Below the pieces are notes generated by a model. It made no database searches and had not been told where the DNA came from. It saw only the letters and a list, made by a program, of their open reading frames with translations. From Bradyrhizobium sp. 132 (GTDB taxonomy: Bacteria > Pseudomonadota > Alphaproteobacteria > Rhizobiales > Xanthobacteraceae), in the NCBI RefSeq assembly GCF_023074185.1, contig NZ_JADPKY010000146.1, forward strand, positions 1 to 64,000: a stretch of DNA of 64,000 nt. Direction: 5' to 3'. Both the position numbers and the translations under genes were made by a program. The stretch's first letter is position 1. Every line of letters begins with the position of its first letter. Of the stretch, positions 16,144-25,447 are shown piece by piece.

Positions 16144-17832
16144 TCAACCAACATACGTGGCGGCCACGATGATCGGGCCGAGCACCGTCAGCACGACGTT
16201 ACCGACGGCGTAAGGTACGGCGACCCCGAGCACCGGCGTCTGGCTCTCGGCGGCGTCGCAGGCACCGGTCACCGCGGCGTCGACCGTCATGGCACCAGCC
16301 AGCGCGCCGCAGGTGATGACCGGGTTCATGCGCAGCACGTAATGGGCAAACAGCGTCGCGACGATCAGCGGCACCAGCGTGATGACGAGACCCATGCCGA
16401 CCAGCAGCATTCCATGTGCCTGGATCGCGGCCCAGGCTGCGGCGCCGTTGCCGAGCCCGATTGCCGCGATAAATCCGCCGAGACCGAGATCGCTCAGCGT
16501 CTGCTGCGCGGCGGGCGGTAGCGCGCCAATGGTCGGCCGGCGCGAGCGGAGCCAGCCGCAGGCCAGGCCCGCGATCAACGCGCCACCGCCGCCGCCGAGC
16601 GTCAGCGCGACGCCGCCGACCTTGAAGCTGACAAGGCCGGCGAGCAGGCCGGCCGCGATGCCGGCGGCCAAGAACGCGATATCGGTGCGGTCTCCGGCGC
16701 GAAGGATCTGGCCGACATTGGCAGCGGCCCGCTCGATGTGGCGGGTGCTGCCGACCAGGGTCATGACATCGCCGATATAGACCCGCGTATCAGGGCTCAG
16801 CGGCACTTCGCGGCCCATCCGCGTCAACGCGCGCAGGAACACGCCACGCGCATCGCCGCCGACGCGTTCGGCCACGTCCTTGATGGAGCGGCCGTGGAGC
16901 TGGCGATTGTCGACCAGCAGCTCGATCACGTTGCCGGGAATCGCTTTGAGGATCTCATCGGCGTCGATCTCGGTGCCGATGACTGCCCTGGCGGCAACCA
17001 TGGCTGCAGTGCGCCCGGCGACGATGACGTTGTCGCCCGCCTCAAGCAAGGTATCCAGATGGGGTTCGACATCGATCCCCTGGCGAACGATGCGCTCGAC
17101 GACAGCGCGGCTGCCGATGTCCTCCTCGATCGACCTGACGGAGCGGCCCGCCGCGGTTGAGACCAGATAGGCGCGCCCCTGAAATTTCCGGTAGGCGAGG
17201 TTCTCGGTCTGTGGCGCGGCATCACCCGAGAGCTCCGCCTCCAGCCTCTTCGCTTCGGCCTTCAGGTCGATCCTCATCAATTTCGGAGCCACGAATGGGA
17301 CGAACAGCAGGGTCAGGATGTAGCCGAGCACGTAAGTCACGGCGTATCCGGCTGCAATGTTGGCTTCCTGCTGCTTCAAGGCGTCACTCGGCAGGCCCAG
17401 TTGCGCCAGCGCGCCCGACGCGGTGCCGATCACGGAGGATTGCGTCAGCGCACCGGCGGCGATGCCGGACGCGGTGCCGGGATCCAGCCTGAAGATGAAG
17501 GCAAACGCCAGCACGATGACGAGTCCGGTGCCGCCGAGCACGAGCGCCATGGCGACCTGCGCCAGCGTGCGCATGCTGAGCGAGGCAAAGAACTCCGGTC
17601 CGGATCGGTAGCCGATCGTGAACACGAACAGGCTGAATAGGATCACCCGCAGCAGGGACGGAAATGCGAAGGTGCCGAGCTGTCCGATCAGGACGGCGAC
17701 GATCAGGATGCAGGCAGTGGTTCCGATCGCGAAGCCGCGAATCTTGATCCGACCGAGCAGCGTGCCGATCGCTATGGCCAGCAGCAAGAAGATTTCCGGT
17801 GCGGTGGTGATGATCCACCTGACGGTATCCAT
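16144..17832 (-). CDS. aspartate-alanine antiporter (AAE) family transporter, copy 1
   Basis: A 562-residue membrane protein with two membrane halves separated by tandem TrkA-C-like cytoplasmic domains (about residues 200-370, with RSIEEDIGSR and GRSIKDVAERVGGDARG). Family-like membrane segments include FVFTIGYRSGPEFFASL and VITCGALAGAMTVDAAVTGA. The family is named for AspT, an aspartate:alanine exchanger that supports proton-motive decarboxylation cycles. The start at 17832 is preferred, since an upstream in-frame start would overlap the FixK box at 17887. Confidence 0.9.
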   Translation of the reverse strand: MDTVRWIITTAPEIFLLLAIAIGTLLGRIKIRGFAIGTTACILIVAVLIGQLGTFAFPSLLRVILFSLFVFTIGYRSGPEFFASLSMRTLAQVAMALVLGGTGLVIVLAFAFIFRLDPGTASGIAAGALTQSSVIGTASGALAQLGLPSDALKQQEANIAAGYAVTYVLGYILTLLFVPFVAPKLMRIDLKAEAKRLEAELSGDAAPQTENLAYRKFQGRAYLVSTAAGRSVRSIEEDIGSRAVVERIVRQGIDVEPHLDTLLEAGDNVIVAGRTAAMVAARAVIGTEIDADEILKAIPGNVIELLVDNRQLHGRSIKDVAERVGGDARGVFLRALTRMGREVPLSPDTRVYIGDVMTLVGSTRHIERAAANVGQILRAGDRTDIAFLAAGIAAGLLAGLVSFKVGGVALTLGGGGGALIAGLACGWLRSRRPTIGALPPAAQQTLSDLGLGGFIAAIGLGNGAAAWAAIQAHGMLLVGMGLVITLVPLIVATLFAHYVLRMNPVITCGALAGAMTVDAAVTGACDAAESQTPVLGVAVPYAVGNVVLTVLGPIIVAATYVG

Positions 17833-17886
17833 GGTCGACTTCCCCGCCGCTTTGCGCCGATTTGATTTGCGCCCGGCAGCGATGGC

Positions 17887-17900
17887 TTGATCCAAATCAA
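17887..17900. promoter_or_regulatory. FixK/FNR-type box (perfect) between divergent transporter genes
   Basis: TTGATCCAAATCAA fits TTGAT-N4-ATCAA exactly. Its centre is about 61 nt upstream of the minus-strand antiporter start and 73 nt upstream of the plus-strand DUF1275 start, so one site could serve both directions. Confidence 0.88.
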
Positions 17901-17966
17901 GCCTTGCCGCCGATAAGGCGCCGCCAATGACGGCATGCAGAACTCGCGGCAGCCCTCGTCGTCCTC

Positions 17967-18647
17967 ATGAGCACTCTGGAGGTTGTCACGGAGGCGGTGC
18001 GTCCCGATGAAACGGTCGTGATCGCTTTGCTGCTCGCCTTCGCCGGCGGCTATATCGACGCTTATACCTGGATCATCCACGGCGTGATGGCGAATGCCCA
18101 GACCGCCAACCTGATCTTTCTCTGGGTCTATGCGACTGCCGGAAATTGGGTCAAGGCACTTCACTTCGTGCCTCCGATCCTCGCCTTTGCGGCCGGCATT
18201 GTCGTCGCTGCATGGCTCCGCCGCGCTGCCGGCGATCGGGCCAGTGCGATCAGCACGTTGATCGAGATCCTGCTGCTGATCACGATCGGCATTTTGCACA
18301 ACCGCTTGCCGGATCTCGCCGGCACGCTCGGCATTTCGCTCGTTGCCGCCATGCAGGCGGCGGTTTTCACCAGGGTCGAGGGTGTTGTCTGCAGCACGGT
18401 GATGATCACCGGCAATATGCGCCAAGCTATCGAAAATATCTTTGCAGTCGCATCCGGAGGCGCGCAGGGCGGAACGCTGCGCCTTTCGGGCATCTTTTTC
18501 GCTTTATGTGCGGTGTTCGGCTTCGGTGCGGCGGTCGGGGCCTTCGCCACCAAAGGCATTCCCGATCTCGCGCTCGGCATTCCCGTGGTGGCGCTCCTGA
18601 TCGTCTTGCTGCGTTGCGAGGTGCCGCATCAGGAGGCGGCGCGATGA
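17967..18647 (+). CDS. DUF1275 (YoaK-like) membrane protein
   Basis: A 226-residue polytopic protein with six or so helices. DUF1275 marks are LLAFAGGYIDAYTWIIHG, MANAQTANLIFLWVYATAGN and the central AAMQAAVFTRVEGVVCSTVM with MITGNMRQAIE. The family is widespread with no settled function; a transport role is usually assumed. Its TGA overlaps the ATG of the SulP gene (ATGA), so the two are translationally coupled and probably work together. It is headed by the FixK box at 17887. Confidence 0.88.
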   Translation: MSTLEVVTEAVRPDETVVIALLLAFAGGYIDAYTWIIHGVMANAQTANLIFLWVYATAGNWVKALHFVPPILAFAAGIVVAAWLRRAAGDRASAISTLIEILLLITIGILHNRLPDLAGTLGISLVAAMQAAVFTRVEGVVCSTVMITGNMRQAIENIFAVASGGAQGGTLRLSGIFFALCAVFGFGAAVGAFATKGIPDLALGIPVVALLIVLLRCEVPHQEAAR

Positions 18648-20344
18648 GTACGCCGTCCGAGTCCAAATGGAAGCGTTTCTTTCCGCCGGCCGGCTGGCTT
18701 GCGGCCTATCGGCGTGAATGGCTCCCCTCCGACGCCGTCGCGGGCGTCACGCTCGCCGCCTACGCTATCCCGGTTTCGCTCGCCTATGCGGCGCTGGCCG
18801 GTCTGCCACCGCAAATTGGTGTCTATGGCTACATGCTCGGCGGTATCGGCTATGCCTTGCTGGGATCGTCGCGACAGCTTGCGATCGGCCCGACCTCGGC
18901 CATCTCCCTGATGATCGCTTCGACCGTCGGGGCGCTCGCCAGCGGTGATGCGGCGCGTTATGCGCAGATCGCAAGTCTCGCGGCCTTCGCCGTAGCGGTG
19001 CTGTGCTTCATCGCCTGGCTGTTCAAGCTCAGCGTGCTCGTGCGCCTCGTCAGCGACAGCATCCTGGTCGGGTTCAAGGCAGGAGCGGGACTCACCATCA
19101 TCATGAGCCAGTTGCCGAGCCTGCTTGGTGTCGCCGGCGGCGGCCACAATTTCTTCGATCGGGCCATCGAGCTGACAGGGCAACTCGGCCAGATCGACCC
19201 GTTGGTGCTGGCGATCGGCACGGTCGCATTGCTGTTGCTGCTGGTCGGCGAACGCCTTCTGCCGGGCAAGCCGGTCGGCATTACCGTCGTCGCGCTGGCC
19301 ATCATGTTGGCAACGCTCCTTGGCTTACCGACCATGGGTGTGCCCGTGACCGGGAAGATACCGCAGGGTTTGCCGGCCCTGGGATGGCCGACATTCGGGC
19401 TTTTGCAACTCGACGACCTTTTTCCGCTCGCCGCCGGATGTGTGCTGCTGGCCTACATAGAAGGTGTCTCGGCGGCCCGCGGCTTCGCCGCCAAGCACGG
19501 TTATCCCCTCGACGTGCGGCAGGAGTTTCTGGGGCTCGGCACCGCGAACCTTGCCGCCTCATTCGGCCATGGCTATCCCGTCGCGGGCGGCTTGTCGCAA
19601 TCGGCGGTCAACGACAGCGCCGGCGCGCGGACGCAATTGGCCCTGGTGATCTGTTCGATGACGCTCGGGCTGTGCCTCTTGTACTTCACGGCGCTGCTGA
19701 CCAACCTTCCCAAGGCGGTGCTGGCAGCCATCGTGTTTGCCGCCGTGTACAGGCTGGTGGATGTCCGGAAGCTGTTGCGGATGTGGCAGGTCAGCCGGAT
19801 CGATTTCTACGCCGCCGCAATCGCGTTGGTATCGGTGTTGCTGCTCGGCATCCTGCAGGGGGTCCTGCTTGCGTCGATCGCATCAATCGTCCTGCTGCTG
19901 GCCCGAGCCTCCCGGCCGAACGTGGCGTTCCTCGGCCGTTTGCCTGGCGGGCGATATTCGGACCGTGCGAGGCACGTCGACGTCGAGCCGCTGGTCGGTG
20001 TCATCGCGTTTCGCCCGGAAGCCTCATTGCTCTATATCAACGCCGAGACGATCCTAGATACCGTCCTGATGGCGCTACGCACAGCACCGGATATGCGGCT
20101 GGTGGTCTGTGACCTGTCCGCGTCGCCATACATGGATCTCGCCGGCGCGCGGATGCTGCACGACCTCCATGACGAGCTCACCTCCCGGCAGATTGCCTTC
20201 TGCATCGTCGGCGCGCACGCACAATTGCGCGACCTCTTGCTTGCCGAAGGGCTGGCGGAGAAGACGGACAGCGGCCATTGGTTGCGGTCGCTCGACAGCG
20301 TCTTGGGCGACGATCAGGCCAATACAACGCAACGAACGTCCTGA
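18644..20344 (+). CDS. SulP-family anion transporter with STAS domain
   Basis: A 566-residue protein with an N-terminal SulP membrane region (DAVAGVTLAAYAIPVSLAYA, SSRQLAIGPTSAISLMIAST) and a conserved SFGHGYPVAGGLSQSAVND segment. A C-terminal STAS domain (about residues 440-550) contains VVCDLSASPYMDLAGARML. SulP proteins move sulfate, bicarbonate, dicarboxylates or other anions, by symport or exchange; the sequence does not settle which. Bicarbonate would fit a locus rich in decarboxylation, but that is inference. It is coupled to the DUF1275 gene. Confidence 0.92.
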   Translation: MSTPSESKWKRFFPPAGWLAAYRREWLPSDAVAGVTLAAYAIPVSLAYAALAGLPPQIGVYGYMLGGIGYALLGSSRQLAIGPTSAISLMIASTVGALASGDAARYAQIASLAAFAVAVLCFIAWLFKLSVLVRLVSDSILVGFKAGAGLTIIMSQLPSLLGVAGGGHNFFDRAIELTGQLGQIDPLVLAIGTVALLLLLVGERLLPGKPVGITVVALAIMLATLLGLPTMGVPVTGKIPQGLPALGWPTFGLLQLDDLFPLAAGCVLLAYIEGVSAARGFAAKHGYPLDVRQEFLGLGTANLAASFGHGYPVAGGLSQSAVNDSAGARTQLALVICSMTLGLCLLYFTALLTNLPKAVLAAIVFAAVYRLVDVRKLLRMWQVSRIDFYAAAIALVSVLLLGILQGVLLASIASIVLLLARASRPNVAFLGRLPGGRYSDRARHVDVEPLVGVIAFRPEASLLYINAETILDTVLMALRTAPDMRLVVCDLSASPYMDLAGARMLHDLHDELTSRQIAFCIVGAHAQLRDLLLAEGLAEKTDSGHWLRSLDSVLGDDQANTTQRTS

Positions 20345-20400
20345 CGATCGCATCGCGAGGCAAAACAGCGCGGCTTCGTCGATCAGAATGAGCCCGACCG

Positions 20401-20414
20401 TTGACTTGGATCAA
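20401..20414. promoter_or_regulatory. FixK/FNR-type box before the decarboxylase gene
   Basis: TTGACTTGGATCAA has one deviation (TTGAC) from TTGAT-N4-ATCAA. Its centre is about 70 nt upstream of the decarboxylase ATG, close to the spacing seen before the AI-2E and DUF3300 genes. Confidence 0.75.
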
Positions 20415-20477
20415 TAGAGCGACCGGTGCCGCACCCACGATCCGCATCAGGTTCGCCTCAGGGGATCGGAGAGAAAC

Positions 20478-23231
20478 ATGTCCAAGGACGCCAAGCCCGC
20501 GCAGAAGCGCATCGATCAGTTCCTTTCCGGCCCCGGCGGGCGAGCGGATGATTGGCGTGATCTGGTGGAAGCGGCAAAGGTGTGGGCCCGAGGCGGAGAT
20601 CGCGCGAAGTACGATGCCGCGCTGGCCGATGTCTCAGTCACGGAAGAGTTTCACGGTTATCCGGGGCTGCAACTGATGGCTGCCCTGCGGGAAACGGCCG
20701 CGACTGGCGATGCGGCCACGTCGTTCGCTCTCGCCACGCGGCTGACGCAGGCGCTGATGACGAGGTCTTTCCGCCAGCATGCCGGTGACTGGAGTCTGAA
20801 TGACGAGGGCAACGGCGGGGCGTCCGACCTGGTGCCGCAGATGTTCGGACAGCACACCGCGCGTCGTCCCTATTTTGAAACCCTGATCGTCACGGGTCTC
20901 TCGTCGAGCAACTGGCCGGGGCTCGCCAGCGAATGGCGCAAGCTGCGACGTCCGGTCGATCAGTTCATCTATGAGCCGGTTATTGTCGGCAGCCTCGAGG
21001 ACGCCTTCTGCGCGGCGATGCTGAACCCCAACCTCGCAGCCGTCGTCATCAACGAAGGCTTTGCGCTGCGCTCAAGGCACGATGCGCCGGTGCTCCGCAC
21101 GCTGACTGCTTCGGCCGGATTGCATGACGAGTCCGACGCCTCGGCACTCCGGCTTGCCCATATCATCAATCGGGTCCGTCCCGAGCTCGACCTCTATCTC
21201 ATGTCCAACCGCAATGTCGAGGAGATGGCCGGAAATCCGCAAGCAAACGTCGCCCGTCGCATCTTCTATTCCATCGAGGATCTGCTCGAGCTTCATCTCT
21301 CCATCCTCGAAGGGGTGCAGGACCGCTACGACACGCCGTTCTTCGACAATCTCAAGAAATACGCGCAGCGTCCGATCGGGACCTTCCATGCGCTGCCGAT
21401 CGCCCGCGGCAAATCGGTCTTCAAGTCCGACTGGATCCGCGACATGGGCGAATTCTACGGCCTGAACCTGTTCCTGGCCGAGAGCAGCGCGACCACCGGC
21501 GGCCTCGACAGTCTGCTGGAGCCGACCGGCACCATCAAGAAGGCGCAGGACAAGGCGGCGCGCGCGCTTGGTGCGGACCGCGTGTTCTTCGTGACCAACG
21601 GCACCTCGACCTCGAACAAGATGGCCGTGCAGGCGCTGCTCGGGCCGGGTGACATCGCGATCGTCGATCGCAACTGCCACAAGTCGCACCATTACGGAAT
21701 GGTGCTGGCTGGCGCCCAGCCGATCTATGTCGAAGCATTTCCGATGACGGAATATTCGATGTACGGCGCCGTGCCGCTGAAGACAGTCAAGCAGGCGCTC
21801 TTGGGCGCCAAGGCTGACGGCCGACTCGACCGCGTAAAGATGCTGGACCTGACGAACTGCACCTTCGACGGCCACATCTACAACACCCGCCGGGTGATGG
21901 AGGAATGCCTCGCGATCAAGCCCGACCTGATCTTCCTCTGGGACGAGGCCTGGTTCGGCTTTGCGCGCTTCTCGCCTTATCTGCGAAAGCGCACCGCAAT
22001 GGGCGCCGCCAACGACATCGAAGCCTGGATACAAGATCCGAAATCGGTCGCGGCCTACGAGAAGCAGCAGACCGAACTCGGCAAAAACCCCTCGGACGAG
22101 ATGCTGCTTAAGACCCGCCTGATTCCCGATCCGCGGCAGATCCGCTTGCGTGTCTATCAGACCAATTCGACCCACAAGTCGATGTCGGCAATCCGGCAGG
22201 GCTCGATGCTCTCGGTCAAGGACGTCGAGTTCCACACGGTCGAGCAGCAGTTCAAGGAAGCTGTCTTCACCCACGCATCCACCAGCCCGAACCAGCAGCT
22301 CATCGCGAGCCTCGATGTTTCACGGCGCCAGATGGAGCTCGAGGGATATGGTCTCGTGGCCAATGCGATAGAGATCGCGCTCGCCATCCGCCAAGCCGTC
22401 AACAACAATCCGCTGATCTCGAAATATTTCCGTATCCTCGGCGCGGACGCCATGGTGCCAGCGCAGTACCGGCAGAGCGGCTTCACCGACTATCTCGCGG
22501 CCGGCACCAATTGGGCCAGCGTTCTAAAGAGCCTGGACGACGACGAGTTCTGTCTCGATCCGACCCGCATGACCCTGGTGTGCGGCACCGCCGGTTACGA
22601 CGGCACGCAGTTCAAGGGCATTCTCGCCAACGACTACAACATCCAGATCAACAAGACCTCGCGCAACTCGGTGTTGTTCCAGTCCAACATCAACAATACC
22701 CGCAGCGATGTTGCACATCTGGTGAGGGTTCTGGCCGAGATTGCGGGCGAGGTCGACCGCGGACTCGTACAGGGCGGCGCCAACGCGAAGAAGACCTTCG
22801 AGGCGAGGGTCAAGAGCCTGATGACTGATGTGCCCGACCTGCCGAATTTCTCGCGTTTCCACGACAGTTTCCGCGGCGATGCCGGCACCAAGACCAACGA
22901 GGGCGATATCCGCACCGGATTCTACTCTGCGTATGACGCGGCGGGTTGCGAATATATCCGGCTTGGCGACGCGGAGATCGACCGCCGCCTGAAGGCCGGT
23001 CCGGATCTCGTCTCCGCCAGTTTCGTGATCCCGTATCCGCCGGGCTTCCCGATCATGGTCCCGGGCCAGGTCATTACCCAGGAAACCATCGACTTCATGC
23101 GTAAGCTCGATGTGAAGGAAATCCACGGCTACGACGCCAAGGAGGGCCTGAAGCTGGTGCGCACCGAAGCTCTGGCGAAAATCGGCAGGCCCAAGCCCAG
23201 CGCCACACCGAAGCTGAAGGCGGCGTCTTAA
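20478..23231 (+). CDS. Orn/Lys/Arg decarboxylase-like PLP enzyme, 917 aa
   Basis: A fold-type I PLP decarboxylase. The Schiff-base lysine is in NSTHKSMSAIRQGSML (Lys567), the PLP-pairing Asp is in LWDEAWFGFARF (Asp489), and the cofactor pocket includes FVTNGTSTSNKMAV and DRNCHKSHHYG. The C-terminal domain (YPPGFPIMVPGQVI) is also present. At 917 residues it is about 170-200 longer than biosynthetic or inducible homologues. The extra N-terminal part (to about residue 150) is helical and unrecognised; a wing-like domain follows. It lies 11 nt before an antiporter gene, the classical decarboxylase-antiporter pairing that consumes cytoplasmic protons. The actual amino acid is not predictable here. 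Confidence 0.92.
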   Translation: MSKDAKPAQKRIDQFLSGPGGRADDWRDLVEAAKVWARGGDRAKYDAALADVSVTEEFHGYPGLQLMAALRETAATGDAATSFALATRLTQALMTRSFRQHAGDWSLNDEGNGGASDLVPQMFGQHTARRPYFETLIVTGLSSSNWPGLASEWRKLRRPVDQFIYEPVIVGSLEDAFCAAMLNPNLAAVVINEGFALRSRHDAPVLRTLTASAGLHDESDASALRLAHIINRVRPELDLYLMSNRNVEEMAGNPQANVARRIFYSIEDLLELHLSILEGVQDRYDTPFFDNLKKYAQRPIGTFHALPIARGKSVFKSDWIRDMGEFYGLNLFLAESSATTGGLDSLLEPTGTIKKAQDKAARALGADRVFFVTNGTSTSNKMAVQALLGPGDIAIVDRNCHKSHHYGMVLAGAQPIYVEAFPMTEYSMYGAVPLKTVKQALLGAKADGRLDRVKMLDLTNCTFDGHIYNTRRVMEECLAIKPDLIFLWDEAWFGFARFSPYLRKRTAMGAANDIEAWIQDPKSVAAYEKQQTELGKNPSDEMLLKTRLIPDPRQIRLRVYQTNSTHKSMSAIRQGSMLSVKDVEFHTVEQQFKEAVFTHASTSPNQQLIASLDVSRRQMELEGYGLVANAIEIALAIRQAVNNNPLISKYFRILGADAMVPAQYRQSGFTDYLAAGTNWASVLKSLDDDEFCLDPTRMTLVCGTAGYDGTQFKGILANDYNIQINKTSRNSVLFQSNINNTRSDVAHLVRVLAEIAGEVDRGLVQGGANAKKTFEARVKSLMTDVPDLPNFSRFHDSFRGDAGTKTNEGDIRTGFYSAYDAAGCEYIRLGDAEIDRRLKAGPDLVSASFVIPYPPGFPIMVPGQVITQETIDFMRKLDVKEIHGYDAKEGLKLVRTEALAKIGRPKPSATPKLKAAS

Positions 23232-23242
23232 GGGGAACGAAC

Positions 23243-24943
23243 ATGCAAGCTTTCTTTGAATTTCTGCAGCACAATCCGTTTCTGCTGCTGTTCTTCGTCG
23301 TCGGGCTCGCGGTCTGGATTGGACGGGCGAGCATCAAGGGGTACGGCCTCGGCATGGTGGCCGGCGCCATCGTCGTCGGCGCCGCCCTGTCGGTGTGGGC
23401 ATCCACCTACGGTGTGAAGCTCGAGCTGAACACATTCGCCAAGAGCCTGTTCTACTATCTCTTCATGTACGGCGTCGGGCTGCGCGTGGGACCTTCCTTC
23501 ATCAACAGCCTCAAGGGCGACGGCCTCAAGTTCTGTGTCCTGGCACTGATATCGAGCGTGCTCGGCCTGGCACTTGTCGTCATCTTCGCGAAGCTCTTCG
23601 AGCTTCCAGTCGGCGCGGCCGGCGGCATGCTGGCGGGATCGCAGACGATGTCCGCCGCAATCGGTTCGGCCGAGCAGGCGGTGACCTCGGGTGTCGTCAA
23701 GCTTCCCCAAGGCATGAAGCCCGAGGATGCCTCGGGCATGATCGCGCTGTCCTACGGCATCACCTATATCTGGGGTACCGTCGGCATCATCCTGATCTGC
23801 AAATATCTGCCCCGCTGGTGGGGTGTCGACGCCAAGGCGGCGGCCAAGCAATTCGAGCAGGAATTTGGCGTCAAGGATCTCGAGGGCGGCGGGCTGACCG
23901 GGTATCGCCAATTCGGTCTTCGAGCCTATCGGCTGGAAAATCCAGCGCAGATAGGCATGAGCATTGGCAAATTCCGTACAGTCAACCCGGAGTACCGCAT
24001 CGTCAACGTGGGGCGCCGCGGCGAACCGCAGGGCGCCGATCCCGACTTCGTTCTGCAAAAGGGTGACGTCATCGCACTCGGGGGCTCGACCGAGCATCTC
24101 ACCGACAAGATGGGCTTGATCGGGCCCGAGGTCGCGGATGCCAAGGCACTCGGCATTCCCATGGACCAGGCGGACATCCTTGTGACCAACAAGGACATCG
24201 TCGGACGGACCTTCGAATCCTTCCGCGAGACGGCGATCGCCGGCCAGTTGCAGGTCACCAAGGTCGAGCGCGGGGGGGTTCAGATCCCGGCCGGTCTCAA
24301 GACCAAGATCGAGCGGATGGACATCATCTCGGTGGTCGGCCTCAAGTCTGCCGTCAACGAGCTTGGAGAGATGTGGGGACGCATCGCGCGGACCAACACC
24401 TCGACCGATCTCTTGACGCTCGCCGCCGGCATGATCATCGGCTTCCTAATCGGCATGATCGAATTTCCGGCTTTCGGCGCCAAGATCGGCCTCGGCAATG
24501 CCGGCGGTCTGTTGCTGTCGGGCGTGATCGTCTCGTCCCTGGTCTCACGGCTACGCTTCTTCGGCAACACGCCGAATGCGGCGCGCAACGTGCTGGAGGA
24601 CCTCGGCCTCGTCGTCTTCGTTGCGATCGTCGGTGTCAATGCAGGCGCCGGTTTGCTGGCTCAGCTCACGGGCGGGGTTGCCTTGAAGATATTCGTCGCC
24701 GGCTTCATTGCCTGCACGATCCCACCCTTCATCGTCTGGGCGATCGGATTCCACGTCTTCAAGATCAACCCGGCCGTGCTGATGGGCGGCGTTGCGGGCG
24801 CGCGGTCCCATTCCGGCCCGTGCCGCGAGGCGGCGGTCGAAATCCAGAGCTCAGTGCCCTGGATTGGATTCCCGGTCGGCTACGCCGTGTCGGGCATCCT
24901 GCTCACCGTGTTCGGTTACTTCGCAATGATCCTTGCCCAATAG
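23243..24943 (+). CDS. aspartate-alanine antiporter (AAE) family transporter, copy 2
   Basis: A 566-residue paralogue of the transporter at 16144-17832 with the same plan: membrane half, two TrkA-C-like domains (about residues 205-375), membrane half. Marks include FYYLFMYGVGLRVGPSFINS, GSQTMSAAIGSAEQAV and GGVAGARSHSGPC. It starts 11 nt after the decarboxylase stop and is very likely co-transcribed. The simplest role is exchange of the decarboxylase substrate for its product. Having two divergent family members under FixK-type boxes suggests two substrates or a hetero-oligomer. Confidence 0.92.
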   Translation: MQAFFEFLQHNPFLLLFFVVGLAVWIGRASIKGYGLGMVAGAIVVGAALSVWASTYGVKLELNTFAKSLFYYLFMYGVGLRVGPSFINSLKGDGLKFCVLALISSVLGLALVVIFAKLFELPVGAAGGMLAGSQTMSAAIGSAEQAVTSGVVKLPQGMKPEDASGMIALSYGITYIWGTVGIILICKYLPRWWGVDAKAAAKQFEQEFGVKDLEGGGLTGYRQFGLRAYRLENPAQIGMSIGKFRTVNPEYRIVNVGRRGEPQGADPDFVLQKGDVIALGGSTEHLTDKMGLIGPEVADAKALGIPMDQADILVTNKDIVGRTFESFRETAIAGQLQVTKVERGGVQIPAGLKTKIERMDIISVVGLKSAVNELGEMWGRIARTNTSTDLLTLAAGMIIGFLIGMIEFPAFGAKIGLGNAGGLLLSGVIVSSLVSRLRFFGNTPNAARNVLEDLGLVVFVAIVGVNAGAGLLAQLTGGVALKIFVAGFIACTIPPFIVWAIGFHVFKINPAVLMGGVAGARSHSGPCREAAVEIQSSVPWIGFPVGYAVSGILLTVFGYFAMILAQ

Positions 24944-24974
24944 CTTGGCGCCATAACCCGAGGGGAAGAAAGTA

Positions 24975-25409
24975 ATGAGAAAGTCTGTTGTTCTTGCCGT
25001 ACAGTTGGCCTTGACCATTGGCGCTGCCGGTTTCGTTACGCCGTCACACGCTGATACCGGCCAGGTTGCGGTCGTCTTCACCAAAGGCGGGTTCATTGTT
25101 GGCGTTGGCGGCGGGGAGGGCGTCCTCTTGCTCCACGGCAAGAAATATCCGTTCACCGTATCCGGCATGAGCGTGGGCCTTACGATCGGTGCCTCCACTA
25201 CCAAGTTCGTCGGCCGTGCTCTCAATCTGAGGGGGCCGGCCTCGATCGAGGGCTCCTATGCAGCCGGCGGAGCAGGTGGGGCGGTTGCAGCGGGTGCAGG
25301 TGCCGTGCAGTTGCAGAACGGCAATGGCGTCATTCTTCAGCTTAGCGGCCCGAAGATTGGCGCCGAAGTGTCGGCGGCCGTCGGCGGTGTCACGATCCGT
25401 TTGAAGTAG
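24975..25409 (+). CDS. exported Gly-rich protein of unknown function (copy A)
   Basis: A 144-residue protein with a signal peptide (VLAVQLALTIGAAGFVTPSHA) and a Gly-rich beta-type body: GGFIVGVGGGEGVLLLHGKK and SGMSVGLTIGAS, ending LQLSGPKIGAEVSA. It is clearly related to the protein at 30483-30950. The layout of glycine loops is vaguely like SYLF/Ysc84 lipid-binding domains, but that is a weak resemblance. It lies 31 nt after the antiporter stop, followed by a strong terminator, so it closes the decarboxylase operon. A periplasmic or outer-membrane role under low oxygen is inferred. Confidence 0.75.
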   Translation: MRKSVVLAVQLALTIGAAGFVTPSHADTGQVAVVFTKGGFIVGVGGGEGVLLLHGKKYPFTVSGMSVGLTIGASTTKFVGRALNLRGPASIEGSYAAGGAGGAVAAGAGAVQLQNGNGVILQLSGPKIGAEVSAAVGGVTIRLK

Positions 25410-25416
25410 GACAGGC

Positions 25417-25447
25417 AATCGGGCCGCGTTGCCGCGCGGCCCGATTT
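25417..25447. terminator. bidirectional hairpin terminator between convergent genes
   Basis: AATCGGGCCGCG pairs perfectly with CGCGGCCCGATT (12 bp) around a 6-nt loop and runs into TTTT on the plus strand. It sits exactly between the plus-strand operon ending at 25409 and the minus-strand ppk2-like stop at 25448. Confidence 0.88.

Noticed and set aside
20439..20468. Possible regulatory RNA hairpin (CGATCC/GGATCG with an AGG-TTCG-CCT inner loop) before the decarboxylase start
   Set aside because: If the FixK box at 20401 sits at -41, transcription starts near 20449, so the left arm would not be in the RNA. No riboswitch consensus was recognised.
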